Below, piece after piece: positions 16,131 to 25,290 of a stretch of DNA of 64,000 nucleotides. The translations under genes and the position numbers were made by a program. A model generated the notes under the pieces. The model did no database searches and was not told the DNA's origin. It worked only from the letters and a program-made list of their open reading frames with translations. Source of the stretch: CAYNST01 sp964434105 (GTDB lineage Bacteria; Pseudomonadota; Gammaproteobacteria; Pseudomonadales; Cellvibrionaceae); contig CAYSTJ010000003.1 of NCBI GenBank assembly GCA_964434105.1, forward strand, positions 1 through 64,000, written 5' to 3'. Positions within the stretch are counted from its first letter, which is position 1. Each line of letters begins with the position of its first letter.

Positions 16131-17321
16131 CTACGCCCTGGGTGTCAGTTTAAGCAACCAGCCTTTACCTTCACGGGTGCCATCTTCCAGCAGCCAAATC
16201 GCGCCGTCCGGCCCTTGCTCGACTTCGCGAATGCGGCGCTGCATATCAAACCGTTCTGCTTCCTTCGCGTTGTTGCCATCAAATTCGATACGTACGAGCG
16301 ACATTGACGACATGCCACCAATAAAGCCACTACCGTTCCATTGCGGAAACAAATCGCCGTCATAAATGATAAAGCCGGCGGGGGAAATGACCGGCGTCCA
16401 GGAAATGACTGGTGCGCGGAATTCCGGGTGTGCATCATGGTTGGGGATAGGGGTATCGTCGTAATGGTTGCCGTTGGATACAATCGGGTAACCGTAGTTG
16501 GCGGCTTTCTCAATCAAGTTGAGTTCGTCGCCACCTTTTGGCCCCATCTCGTGGGCCCAGAGTTTTCCGTCTGGCGCAAATGCCAGCCCGAGAATGTTCC
16601 GGTGACCCAAAGTCCAAATCTGGGCGGCAATCTCGCCCTGATCAACAAAGGGATTATCATTTGGCGTGCTGCCATCGTCATTCAAGCGCACGATCTTGCC
16701 GAGATTGGTGTTCATGTCCTGCGCAGGGTCGAACTCTTTACGCTCGCTTGAGCTGATCCATAACATGCCGTCACTGTCAAAGGCAATGCGATAACCGAAA
16801 TGCCCATCGCCGCTCTTTTTCGGCGTTTGGCGCCAGATCACTTCCAGATCTTCCAGTACGCCGTCGCCCTGGCCATCCAAAACGAGTCGTGCGCGTGCTA
16901 CCGCGGCACCGAGGCCGCCCTCGCCGGATTCCACATAGCTGATATACACCAATGAATTGTTGGCATATTGCGGATGCAGTATCACATCACCCAATCCGCC
17001 CTGGGCGACATGGACCACTTCCGGCACACCACTAATAATTCCCGTTTTGTTGGTGTTCATGTCGTAAATATGCAGTGTACCGGCCATCTCGGTCACCAAC
17101 AGTCGCCCGTCAGGCAAAAAAGTCATCGCCCAGGGTGAAGTGAACTTTGTCACTTCTGTGGTGGTAAACCCTGTAGCAGGTGCGGACGACGGCGTGGTGG
17201 TGAGCGGCGTGGAAGCCACGGGTTCGCTATCCTGAGCGGGCTTATCGCTGCAGGCTGACAATAGTCCACCGGTTGCGATGAGCAGGAGGGTGGGGATCAC
17301 GACAGTGTTGAATTGTTTCAT
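16131..17321 (-). CDS. PQQ-dependent sugar dehydrogenase-like lipoprotein (YliI/soluble aldose dehydrogenase type)
   Basis: A 396-residue six-bladed propeller protein of the glucose/sorbosone dehydrogenase family, which oxidises aldose sugars in the periplasm with PQQ. The N-terminus is a lipoprotein signal ending LLSACSDKP. Family marks are SPWAMTFLPDGRLLVTE near residue 65, the GDGHFGYRIAFDSDGMLW segment with the catalytic His, GHRNILGLAF, and HEMGPKGGDELN in the metal/PQQ region. AAGGAA 6 nt before the ATG at 17321 fixes the start; an in-frame upstream extension has no signal peptide. No PQQ-biosynthesis genes are in the window. Confidence 0.85.
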   Translation of the reverse strand: MKQFNTVVIPTLLLIATGGLLSACSDKPAQDSEPVASTPLTTTPSSAPATGFTTTEVTKFTSPWAMTFLPDGRLLVTEMAGTLHIYDMNTNKTGIISGVPEVVHVAQGGLGDVILHPQYANNSLVYISYVESGEGGLGAAVARARLVLDGQGDGVLEDLEVIWRQTPKKSGDGHFGYRIAFDSDGMLWISSSERKEFDPAQDMNTNLGKIVRLNDDGSTPNDNPFVDQGEIAAQIWTLGHRNILGLAFAPDGKLWAHEMGPKGGDELNLIEKAANYGYPIVSNGNHYDDTPIPNHDAHPEFRAPVISWTPVISPAGFIIYDGDLFPQWNGSGFIGGMSSMSLVRIEFDGNNAKEAERFDMQRRIREVEQGPDGAIWLLEDGTREGKGWLLKLTPRA

Positions 17322-17426
17322 GGCGATTCCTTCTGGTGGAAATGAGAAGTCGTAGTAACGATCGACTACGCGAGGATAGAAAATGCGCAAAAGGGCAACC
17401 GAAGATGCCCTCTGCTTGCGCTTTCT

Positions 17427-18926
17427 TCAGCTTTCGCCCATGCCCGCTGCGGGTTCCTGGGCGCTGCCGTGGCGGACCTTCTCTTCAATACGACGTCCGA
17501 CATCGGGATCGATTGACTTCCAATAGTCAAACGCCCGTTCAAGCACAGGGCTGCGTACCCCGCCCAATAATCCGCCCGCTACAGTTTCCACCAGTGCGTC
17601 GCGGTCTGCGTCATTAAATACTTCACGCACCAGAATTCCCGGCTGGGTAAAGTCATCATCATCGGGGCGCAGGGCGTAGGCGCTACGCACCATCGCGCCA
17701 TCAGCCTCCCAACCATCATCGGTGGCTCCCGTCTGGTCGGACCAGGTCCGCCCGGCGCTATTCGGCGCGTAAACCGGTGCATTGCCGCTGTGGTTATACG
17801 TCATCGCACCATCAAACATGTAGGTATTGCCCGGCACCCTGGGTTGGTTGACCGGCAATTGGTGAAAGTTGGTTCCGATGCGATTGCGTTGTGCATCTGC
17901 GTATGCAAAGGCACGGCCTAGCAACATCTTGTCTGGCGACAGGCCAATGCCCGGCACGGTATTGCCGGGTGAGAAAGCCGCTTGCTCGATCTCGGCAAAG
18001 AAATTTGCCGGGTTACGGTTGAGCGTCATAGTGCCCACACGAACGAGCGGGAAGTCTTTGTGCGACCATACTTTCGTCAGATCGAAAGGATTGATGCGGT
18101 AGGTTTGACCTTCAGCATATGGCATGATCTGAACTGACATAATCCATTCCGGATGCTCGCCGCGCTCGATGGCATCAAACAGATCCCGGCGATGGTAGTC
18201 GGCATCCATCCCAGCCATGCTCATGGCCTCGGCATTGCTGAAAAACGCCATGCCCTGCTGGGTGTGGAAATGGTATTTGACCCAGAATTTTTCGCCGTTG
18301 GCATTGACCCACATATAGGTGTGGGAGCCGTATCCATTCATGTGTCGCCAGGTACGCGGCAGGCCGCGCGGCCCCATCAGATAAGTGACTTGATGGGCAC
18401 TTTCCGGATTGTTGGTCCAGAAATCCCACTGCATGTGATTGTCGCGCAGGCCGGAATCCGGCAGGCGCTTCTGGCTGCGAATAAAATGCGGAAACTTCAT
18501 GGGGTCGCGTACGAAGAAGATCGGGGTGTTGTTACCGACAAGGTCATAGTTACCTTCGTCGGTATAGAACTTCAACGAAAAACCCCGCACATCACGCCAG
18601 GTATCCGGGCTACCTGATTCGCCGGCAACCGTGGAGAATCGCGCCAACATGTCTACCTTGGCCCCTTTTTGAAAGAGGGCAGCCTTGGTATAGCGCGACA
18701 AATCTTCGGTCGTCTCGAATACGCCGAAAGCGCCACCGCCTTTCGCGTGCGGTTGGCGCTCCGGAACTTTCTCCCGGTTAAAATGCGCCATTTGTTCAAG
18801 GAAATGTACATCATGTAAAACAATGGGGCCGTCACTGCCGATGGTCAATGAGTTGCGGTCACTTACAGCCGGCGCGCCGGCGCCCGTTGTCGAATCAGAA
18901 ACATTGTTTTTATCAGAGCTGCTCAT
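17427..18926 (-). CDS. Monofunctional heme catalase
   Basis: A 499-residue small-subunit catalase that disproportionates hydrogen peroxide in the cytoplasm. It shows the start VPERQPHAKGGGAFG with the distal His (about residue 63), the distal Asn region LVGNNTPIFFVRDP, and the proximal Tyr in RAFAYADAQRNRIG (about 344-357). Length matches clade 3 enzymes of about 480-500 residues. GAGGAA is 8 nt before the ATG. An FMN reductase gene lies about 80 bp upstream on the same strand, making a small oxidative-stress group. No OxyR site was identified. Confidence 0.95.
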   Translation of the reverse strand: MSSSDKNNVSDSTTGAGAPAVSDRNSLTIGSDGPIVLHDVHFLEQMAHFNREKVPERQPHAKGGGAFGVFETTEDLSRYTKAALFQKGAKVDMLARFSTVAGESGSPDTWRDVRGFSLKFYTDEGNYDLVGNNTPIFFVRDPMKFPHFIRSQKRLPDSGLRDNHMQWDFWTNNPESAHQVTYLMGPRGLPRTWRHMNGYGSHTYMWVNANGEKFWVKYHFHTQQGMAFFSNAEAMSMAGMDADYHRRDLFDAIERGEHPEWIMSVQIMPYAEGQTYRINPFDLTKVWSHKDFPLVRVGTMTLNRNPANFFAEIEQAAFSPGNTVPGIGLSPDKMLLGRAFAYADAQRNRIGTNFHQLPVNQPRVPGNTYMFDGAMTYNHSGNAPVYAPNSAGRTWSDQTGATDDGWEADGAMVRSAYALRPDDDDFTQPGILVREVFNDADRDALVETVAGGLLGGVRSPVLERAFDYWKSIDPDVGRRIEEKVRHGSAQEPAAGMGES

Positions 18927-19007
18927 GGTAACTTTCCTCTTTACTGGGAATTGACAATTGGTGTCCTGGCTCCGCAGGAAGTCTTTCTCTTATTGCTGTC
19001 GTCAACG

Positions 19008-19559
19008 TCAGTCAACGTGTTGTTTTACCCACGCAACATATTGATCCATCCAGCCCTGAAGGAACGCTTTGCTGTCAGGCCCGATATTGCCGGCGCTGTC
19101 AAACAGCCCGTCTTTAGCGTGAATAAAAGCTTCCGGTTGACCGAGCGTTGGTACATCGAGATAGGCAAGGATATTACGCAGATGCTGTTGTGCCATAGCG
19201 GTACCAATGGCGCCGATCGATGCGCCTAACACGCCGGCTGGCTTACCCGCCCACGCGCTTTGTCCGTAGGGACGAGAAGCATGGTCAATAGCGTTTTTGA
19301 GGACGCCAGGAATTGAGCGATTGTATTCGGGCGTGACAAACAGCAAACCTTTCGCCGCTGAAATTTCTGCTTTTAAACGCACCACCGATGCCGCTTGTTG
19401 TGCATCGTCATCCTGGTTGTAGAGTGGCAAACCACCAATTTCGAGATACTTGAATGAGAATTCGTTTGGCGCCAATTTGAGGAGGGCATCTGCCAATGCC
19501 TGGTTAACCGAATCCTTGCGCAGGCTACCGACTATCACGGCGATCTGATACTGGCTCAT
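19008..19559 (-). CDS. NAD(P)H-dependent FMN reductase (ChrR/YieF type)
   Basis: A 183-residue flavodoxin-fold reductase that binds FMN and reduces quinones, chromate or flavin with NAD(P)H. The FMN-binding start is VGSLRKDSVNQALA, and LFVTPEYNRSIPGVLKNAIDHASRP is the family signature (about 74-98). AAGGAATT 7 nt before the ATG at 19559 sets the start, and the upstream in-frame extension is rejected. The catalase gene lies downstream on the same strand. Its role is probably two-electron reduction of quinones to avoid radicals. Confidence 0.9.
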   Translation of the reverse strand: MSQYQIAVIVGSLRKDSVNQALADALLKLAPNEFSFKYLEIGGLPLYNQDDDAQQAASVVRLKAEISAAKGLLFVTPEYNRSIPGVLKNAIDHASRPYGQSAWAGKPAGVLGASIGAIGTAMAQQHLRNILAYLDVPTLGQPEAFIHAKDGLFDSAGNIGPDSKAFLQGWMDQYVAWVKQHVD

Positions 19560-19771
19560 AGTAATTCCTTGTTGAATAGGGTTGAAGTTACATTGCCATT
19601 GATTCCCGAGGATCGCGGATCCCCGACACGGATTGGAACATACAGCATACACGCAAAAATGATGTTATTCTGCGTTTCCCGGAAAATCCATTGGCTGCCC
19701 ACGATCACCCGCTCCGGCGCGTTGATTGCCTAACCTGTGCAGAAGCTCTGCACTTATAGTGAGAACGGACA

Positions 19772-20629
19772 ATGTCAAACACAGTCATGCCCGCTGCCTT
19801 CATAGGGCACGGTTCCCCCATGAATGCGCTCGAAACCAACCGGTACACCGATTCGTGGCGCCGTTTTGGCGCGAGCATCCCCCAGCCCCGCGCCATACTC
19901 GTCATTTCGGCGCATTGGCATATTAACGCAACAGCCCTGACGGCGATGAACCATCCGAGAACCATCCACGACTTCTACGGTTTTCCTCGCGCCTTGTTTC
20001 AGGTGGAATATCCCGCACCCGGTTCCCCTGAGATTGCAGTGGAAATTGCAGATTTGGTGAAACCTCATTGGGTGGGGCTGGATCAGGATAGCTGGGGAAT
20101 CGATCACGGCGCCTGGTCAGTGCTGGTACACGCGTTTCCGCACGCGAACATCCCCGTTCTCCAGCTGTCAATCAATGCAACGCAAAGCTTTGACTATCAT
20201 CTGGACCTGGGTGCGAAGCTCGCTCCGTTGCGCGAAGCTGGCATTCTGGTTCTGGGGAGTGGCAATGTGGTGCACAATCTCGCCCGCATAGACTGGCGTC
20301 AGCCGGATGCGGCTTTCGAGTGGAACCGGCGTTTCGACAACGCTGTAAAAAATATTATGGCGACTACGCCGGCAGAACTGCCCACGGTTATTCAACATCC
20401 GGACTACGCTTTGGCCGTGCCGACGGACGAACATTTCATTCCGTTAATCTACCTGGCCGGCATGGCTGCGGCGGCAAACAAACCGGCCGAGGTGCTAGTG
20501 GAAGGCTTTTCGATGGGGTCACTCTCTATGACTGCCTACACGTTAGAGTATCAGGGTGAAGGCACGACGGATGATAATCGTGGATCGTCGCCCATATCAG
20601 GTGTACCGGGGGAACAATCGAACATCTGA
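19772..20629 (+). CDS. Second LigB/DODA-type extradiol dioxygenase-like protein (YgiD-like)
   Basis: A 285-residue class III extradiol dioxygenase-like protein. Metal-site candidates are His in FIGHGSPMNA, SAHWHIN, IDHGAWSVLVHAFP and VVHNLARI. The overall layout resembles E. coli YgiD (4,5-DOPA-extradiol-dioxygenase). It is divergent from the FMN reductase gene with 212 bp between starts. The last 25 residues are hydrophilic and go beyond the conserved domain. It is only a distant paralogue of the 276-residue member at 11891, so the two probably act on different ring compounds. Confidence 0.87.
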   Translation: MSNTVMPAAFIGHGSPMNALETNRYTDSWRRFGASIPQPRAILVISAHWHINATALTAMNHPRTIHDFYGFPRALFQVEYPAPGSPEIAVEIADLVKPHWVGLDQDSWGIDHGAWSVLVHAFPHANIPVLQLSINATQSFDYHLDLGAKLAPLREAGILVLGSGNVVHNLARIDWRQPDAAFEWNRRFDNAVKNIMATTPAELPTVIQHPDYALAVPTDEHFIPLIYLAGMAAAANKPAEVLVEGFSMGSLSMTAYTLEYQGEGTTDDNRGSSPISGVPGEQSNI

Positions 20630-20853
20630 ACTATCGCGTTGAGCGGGCGACCAAGGACACCGACCGCCAACCGCGCCGAATACCGGCTGGAGAGAAATTC
20701 TGCACACAGGACGGCCACCCCGGAACCCGTTGCGGCGGGTGCTATCATGCAGCGACCGACCGTCGGTAGAATTGCGCTCCGATGCCGGTTGGGCCGGGCT
20801 GGCTTGTGATGGAACAGACCCTCGGCCCGGGCAGACACGTCCGTGTGTACATT

Positions 20854-20892
20854 AATGTCAAATCAGTTGCAAAAATGTCAAATCAGTTGCAA
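20854..20892. repeat. Two-copy 20-bp tandem duplication at a gene end
   Basis: The 19-bp sequence AATGTCAAATCAGTTGCAA occurs at 20854-20872 and 20874-20892, spaced by 20 bp. The second copy contains the last codons and the stop (20883-20885) of the beta-helix lipoprotein gene, so the duplication added a spare copy just after the stop. Confidence 0.85.
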
Positions 20893-22415
20893 ACGTTGTA
20901 GTTGCCGCCGGTTACATTGATACCGATCCAGTTGACGTTATTGCCGCAGGGATTCTCCCTTACGCTCGTGCCGGTAACATTCAGATTGGCAATGGTGATA
21001 TCGCTGTTATTGGGAAACTCATCGCGTGCCGACAAACGTAACTCACCACCGCCAGCAATACTGCCACCGTGAATGGTCACGTTGTGGCAGTTTTCAATCA
21101 AGATGGAATTGTTACCGTTATTGGCTAGATCGATATGGTTGATCTCGGCGCCACCAGAGTTCGAAACACAGAAGATACCACGACCACCACCCCTGGAAAT
21201 CACCCGATCGACAAAGATATTGGTGGGGTAGCCATTGTTGATGCGGCCGTTTTCATTGGCGAACCGCAAAGTGGCGTAGCCCGTGCCGTTACCTGTGGAT
21301 TCACCATCAACCAGATCGATCGTGGCATTGCGGGTGTTGTTCAGAAGCAAACCGGCATAACCCGTATTGCGCGCGGTGACTGTACCGATCTGCAGACCGT
21401 CCACATTCCATGTTTCCACGCCATGGTTATTGGTGCCTGACACAAAGATGTTATCCATACGTACATCGGTACTGCCGGGGCGGTCCCGGTCAAACCGTAT
21501 GCCCAGCCCTGTACTCAGCCGCAGGTTTACCTCGCCCAGATGCAGACCGTGCACATCGCCGAACAGAAGGCCGAAGTAGGGCGATCCGGTCATGGTAAGG
21601 TGGGGAATGGCCACATTTCGTACCCCTATTGCCTGAATGGCGCCGCGGTTGCTGACGTTGCCTACATTCATCGTGCCGCACACTTCCAGCGCCGTGTGGC
21701 TGGGAAGGCTGATACTGCCTGCGCCGATGGAACCGTCTGCCAGCACGACGACGCGTTCCTGTGAGCTGCGCCCCGGACTGAGACTGCGTATCGCAGCATT
21801 GATCGCGTCCAGATAGCTGCTGCCGACATTCGAGCCATTGACAGTGTAGTTGCCATTACTTCCGCTTACCACAGCGTGGGGACTACCAGATCCACATTCG
21901 CCCGGCCCGGCAATCGGCGGATCAGTGGGGACGGGTGGCTGGCCTGGCGAGACGGAAATTTCAAAGCGGTGCTGACTCTGTGCACCGCAGCTATTGGTGT
22001 AAGTCGCGACCGCTTCGCAATCATTGCCGGGACTGACGCTTTGCTCTCGATTTGTTCCGGAAACCCCGCAACCATTCCAGCTCCAGGATCCAGTGCCATC
22101 GTGAGGATGGGGACCAAAAATTACCGTGCTGCCGCTACCGACACTGGCACTACCGGTTTGCTGCCATTCACCACCGTCGACCTGCAGGTAGGGAATTACG
22201 GGACTGGGCGCGCAGGACACCGAATCACCGGAGGAGCTACTGGACGATGAGTTGGAGCTGCTAGTACTGGAGCTGCTGGACGATGCCCCGGTACCGGGTG
22301 TATCGGGCGCTCCACCGCAAGCGGTCAAGAGCAATGCTGCGCCGCAGCCCAGCATCAGGGTACCGAAATGGGATACCATTGTCTTGACAGACGCGGAAAG
22401 GACGAGTTTTGACAT
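20883..22415 (-). CDS. Secreted right-handed beta-helix lipoprotein with poly-Ser linker
   Basis: The 510-residue protein has a lipoprotein signal (LLLTACGGAP, Cys about 33), a Ser/Thr/Asn linker (about 44-63) and a roughly 95-residue cysteine-containing module (VSCAPSPVIPYLQVDGGEWQQT to SQHRFEISV) of the kind attached to polysaccharide lyases in marine degraders. After a proline-rich stretch comes a long parallel beta-helix domain (about 190-500) with repeated turns rich in Asn and Gly (VDGLQIGTVTARNTGYAGLLLNN is split as VDGLQIGTV and TGYAGLLL). Pectate-lyase-like folds bind or cleave uronic-acid polymers, but I see no known lyase catalytic motif. The function is therefore a suggested polysaccharide lyase or binding protein. 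Confidence 0.72.
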   Translation of the reverse strand: MSKLVLSASVKTMVSHFGTLMLGCGAALLLTACGGAPDTPGTGASSSSSSTSSSNSSSSSSSGDSVSCAPSPVIPYLQVDGGEWQQTGSASVGSGSTVIFGPHPHDGTGSWSWNGCGVSGTNREQSVSPGNDCEAVATYTNSCGAQSQHRFEISVSPGQPPVPTDPPIAGPGECGSGSPHAVVSGSNGNYTVNGSNVGSSYLDAINAAIRSLSPGRSSQERVVVLADGSIGAGSISLPSHTALEVCGTMNVGNVSNRGAIQAIGVRNVAIPHLTMTGSPYFGLLFGDVHGLHLGEVNLRLSTGLGIRFDRDRPGSTDVRMDNIFVSGTNNHGVETWNVDGLQIGTVTARNTGYAGLLLNNTRNATIDLVDGESTGNGTGYATLRFANENGRINNGYPTNIFVDRVISRGGGRGIFCVSNSGGAEINHIDLANNGNNSILIENCHNVTIHGGSIAGGGELRLSARDEFPNNSDITIANLNVTGTSVRENPCGNNVNWIGINVTGGNYNVCN

Positions 22416-22923
22416 TTTATTCGCCTTGTGCTTTTTGGGTTATTTTGGGCCAGATGTGCGGGCTTCCTGTGACGGTCACGCCGGAAATTAGCTGTCGCCG
22501 ACACTGGCAAATCATTCAGGCAGGTTTTGATCATGCCAATTATGACGCGGTATGTTCCATGCCGTATCTTGGCACCCGCGATGCAGTCTTTACCGGTCGC
22601 GGTTCGCAATTTTGGCTTTTTGCAGAATTTCGAAGACGAAGCGGCTGCGGTCACGCATAAGCCAGTTTATAACCGAATCGATCTACCGGCGTTTCCCTCG
22701 AGCACGAATAATGGAATAATAACAATTGACTGTATTGCAGATTTGTGCGCGCAGCAATTGGCCGCGCGCTGTAGAAGTTACTCGGCAATCGCGCCTTTGC
22801 CTCAAGAAAAAGATCAGGTGTCAGCAACCGTGCCGGTCGCGGTGCAATAACGCTTCATTGGCGTAAACTAAAGCTGTCCAACCGCCCGTTTTTGATAACC
22901 GCCCCTGATAAAAGGCAGGTAAC
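22416..22923. other. Intergenic stretch without recognised features
   Basis: This 508-bp region lies between the divergent starts of the beta-helix lipoprotein and PBP7-type peptidase genes. It must hold both promoters. Short open frames on both strands have no family resemblance and overlap one another, so no gene is called. No palindrome or repeat of note was seen. Confidence 0.5.
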
Positions 22924-23835
22924 GTGAAAATTCTTTTATTTGGCTGTCTGCAGTTCATCGCGCTGCAAATCAACGTCGTGTCTGCGTCCCAGGTGGAACG
23001 GAGCCCATTGCAGCTGGCTTCCATAAGCGCGGCTGTTGCACCGTTGGGATCGAATGAGATGGAATATGCCAAGCGTGATGATTGGATCTTGCCGATCGCG
23101 TCGCTAACCAAACTCATGACGGCACTGGTGGTGATGGATTCGAAGCAGTCGCTGGATGAGTGGTTGCCTGTGCTGGAACGAGATTACGAAGCGCCCGCGA
23201 ATGCCTATTCACGAATCCGCCTCGGGTCGCAGGCCACGCGTCGTACGCTTCTACATATTGCGCTTATGTCCTCCGAGAATCGGGCAGCGTACCTTCTGGC
23301 AAGGCATCATACGGATGGCTACGCGGCGTTTATTGATGCGATGAATGCCAAGGCTGCCCAGCTGGGCATGAAAAACACACGATTTGTGGATTCCTCGGGG
23401 TTATCCGAAGATAACGTGTCTACCGCGCGGGATCTGGTCAAACTGGTTAACGCGGCCTACCGGCATTCAGAGATTCGTGAATTGTCGGTTTCGCCGGGAC
23501 AGTGGATAACATTTCGCCAACCGCGTTACGGACTGCAGTATGGAAATACGAACCCTTTGGTGCACAGCAGCCGCTGGGATGTGTCTTTGAGCAAAACCGG
23601 ATATTTGACCATCGCTGGCCGATGCCTTGTTATGGTGACCAATATTGCGGACAGGGCGTATGTAGTCGTACTACTGGATTCATTGGGAACACGTACACCA
23701 CTGGGCGACGCCGGACGGATACGTCGCTGGATAGAAACCGGTAACGGTGGCAGTATTGCTGGTGCGGCGCTAAATTATGAGCGGGAAAAAGCTGCACTCA
23801 TCCGCGAGAAAAACGACCAGACAGTCAGCCTTTAG
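22924..23835 (+). CDS. pbpG: D-alanyl-D-alanine endopeptidase, PBP7 type
   Basis: A periplasmic S11-family serine peptidase that cuts peptidoglycan cross-links. The 303-residue product starts with GTG after AGGTAAC and has a signal peptide (about 1-20). The three active-site motifs are in order: SLTK at about 59-62, SEN at about 119-121 and KTG at about 224-226. Length fits PBP7 (about 310 residues) rather than the longer DacA-type carboxypeptidases, which carry an extra C-terminal domain. The gene stands alone, with a relic of the MITE-like repeat just downstream. Confidence 0.9.
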   Translation: MKILLFGCLQFIALQINVVSASQVERSPLQLASISAAVAPLGSNEMEYAKRDDWILPIASLTKLMTALVVMDSKQSLDEWLPVLERDYEAPANAYSRIRLGSQATRRTLLHIALMSSENRAAYLLARHHTDGYAAFIDAMNAKAAQLGMKNTRFVDSSGLSEDNVSTARDLVKLVNAAYRHSEIRELSVSPGQWITFRQPRYGLQYGNTNPLVHSSRWDVSLSKTGYLTIAGRCLVMVTNIADRAYVVVLLDSLGTRTPLGDAGRIRRWIETGNGGSIAGAALNYEREKAALIREKNDQTVSL

Positions 23836-23866
23836 GAATAAATTGCAGGTGAGACCGTTCTGAGCT

Positions 23867-23960
23867 GTCACTATTCAGTACACGCCCCGATTTGCCCAAT
23901 GCTGCGCTAAAAAATGCGCGAAAACCTGCCATCTGCACACCGGGTTTGGCCGGGAGAAGG
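23867..23960 (-). repeat. Partial copy F of the MITE-like repeat
   Basis: Starting at GTCACTATTCAGTACACG, with CCCCGATTTGCCCA, this matches the left end of copy A (GTAACTATTCAGCTCACG, GCGCCGATTTGCCCC), then GCTAAAAAATG and an AAACCTGC...CCGGGTTTG hairpin-like remnant. The other end is missing, replaced by the end of the phoH gene about 30 bp away. Confidence 0.65.
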
Positions 23961-23991
23961 TGGTTTCCCCCCGGCATTATCGAATTATGTG

Positions 23992-24810
23992 TCAGGAATA
24001 TTCGTTGGCGCAGCCATCCAGTTCATAGCGATCGATCAGTGCCCGAACCAGGCCGCTGCGGACGATGTCGTCCCGATCAAACTGATGGATATGCACACCG
24101 GCAAGCCCGGCAACACGGTTGATGGCATCGGCCAGCCCATTGGGGCCGCGGATGTCGCTTTGATTAATATCGCCGTTGATGACAACCTTGCAGTTGTCCC
24201 CTATACGGGTCAGAAACATTTTCATCTGTGCAATGGATGTATTCTGCGCTTCATCCAGCACGACAAATGTATCGGCACCAAATGTTTTACCCCGCATAAA
24301 AGCCAGTGGCGCGGCTACAATCCTGCCGTGGCGCAAGTTGTAATTGACGGTGCCCGCGCCCAGTCGTTCATTAAGAATATCGCGAAAGGCTTCGATGTAC
24401 ACGGCAAACTTTTCATCTACCGCGCCCGGTAGAAAGCCGAGTTGCTCGCCGGCTTCAACCGCAGGGCGGGTCAGAATGATACGCTCTATGCTCCCGTCTT
24501 CCAGTGCCTCAGCGGCAAGCGCGGCGGCACAGTAACTTTTCCCGGTACCGGCCGGACCGATGCCAAACGTCAGGCAATTCGTACGGATAGCGTTGATATA
24601 GCGTTGCTGGGCCGGTGTGCGGGCGGTTAGCGGGCGGGTCGATCGAGGAGGGGTGTAAGCTGTATCGGTTTGCCGGGGACGGGCGCTGAAGGCGTATATA
24701 TTGGATGGGTCTTCGGAACGGTTGGCTTTCTTCTTGCGGGATTCGTGCTGACTTTTGCTTTCGGTTTGTCGGGATTGTGATGTGCGTCTGGAAAAAGACT
24801 TTTTCGCCAT
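23992..24810 (-). CDS. phoH: PhoH-family ATPase
   Basis: A 272-residue cytosolic ATPase of the PhoH family. The nucleotide site is GPAGTGKS (about residue 87) and the Walker B-like segment is VVLDEAQNTS (about 180). SILTRPAVEAGEQLGFLPG-type residues mark the family. The first 70 residues are basic and low in complexity, as in E. coli PhoH. Some PhoH proteins are RNA helicases or RNase partners, but a role here is unknown. ATG at 24810 is chosen because AGGAA stands about 9 nt before it. Confidence 0.88.
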   Translation of the reverse strand: MAKKSFSRRTSQSRQTESKSQHESRKKKANRSEDPSNIYAFSARPRQTDTAYTPPRSTRPLTARTPAQQRYINAIRTNCLTFGIGPAGTGKSYCAAALAAEALEDGSIERIILTRPAVEAGEQLGFLPGAVDEKFAVYIEAFRDILNERLGAGTVNYNLRHGRIVAAPLAFMRGKTFGADTFVVLDEAQNTSIAQMKMFLTRIGDNCKVVINGDINQSDIRGPNGLADAINRVAGLAGVHIHQFDRDDIVRSGLVRALIDRYELDGCANEYS

Positions 24811-25213
24811 AGTTACAGTTCCTAGTCGGTGCAAGTTAAAAGCTGATTTTTCAATCAGTTACTTTCGCTCGGATAGGCTTGCTTTACACTTCCTCCTTTT
24901 TTGGTTGGGGTTCGGATTTCACTTCAAGTATAACCTTATACGCCATAAATAAAAGAAAGTATGGAAAATATACCGATAGATTGTGAACTTTGTAAGTCAC
25001 AACCGGATCTTGTTCACGCTTTTAGCAGGCGGTACTATTTTTTGTACCAGTCAAAAATGATTGGCGCACCGCAACAACACTCTCGTCCGCTACCAGGTTC
25101 TTTTGGGGAGGATCGCTGACCAACCATGAAATCTCCGCTCAAGCGCCCAGACAATGAACGACAGAGTGAAATGAAGTGAAGTGAAGTGAAGTGAATGGCG
25201 TAGTGTACTGATT
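24811..25213. other. Gene-free stretch with a short pentamer repeat
   Basis: Between phoH and the cold-shock gene terminator there is no convincing gene. A CTGATT-TTTC-AATCAG stem-loop is at 24843-24858 in the phoH leader. A GAAGT/TGAAG pentamer array (about 25171-25195, five units) lies in the right part. An AT-rich segment near 24930-24960 could hold a phoH promoter, but no hexamer pair is good enough to call. Confidence 0.5.
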
Positions 25214-25246
25214 AAAAAAAAGGCGACACCCATGGGCATCGCCTTT
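25214..25246 (-). terminator. Rho-independent terminator of the cold-shock gene
   Basis: The minus strand reads AAGGCGATGCCC, ATGG, GTGTCGCCTT and then a run of T: a GC-rich hairpin with arms AAGGCGA/TCGCCTT followed by at least seven T. It begins about 45 bp after the stop codon of the CspA-family gene, in the right orientation. Confidence 0.85.
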
Positions 25247-25290
25247 ATTATTCTTTGTGGGGTTTCGCGCAGGAAACCCGCAACTATTAC

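Noticed and set aside
24843..24858. FNR-like site CTGATTTTTCAATCAG in the phoH leader
   Set aside because: The half-sites are TGAT/ATCA with 6 bp between instead of 4, and no anaerobic gene follows.
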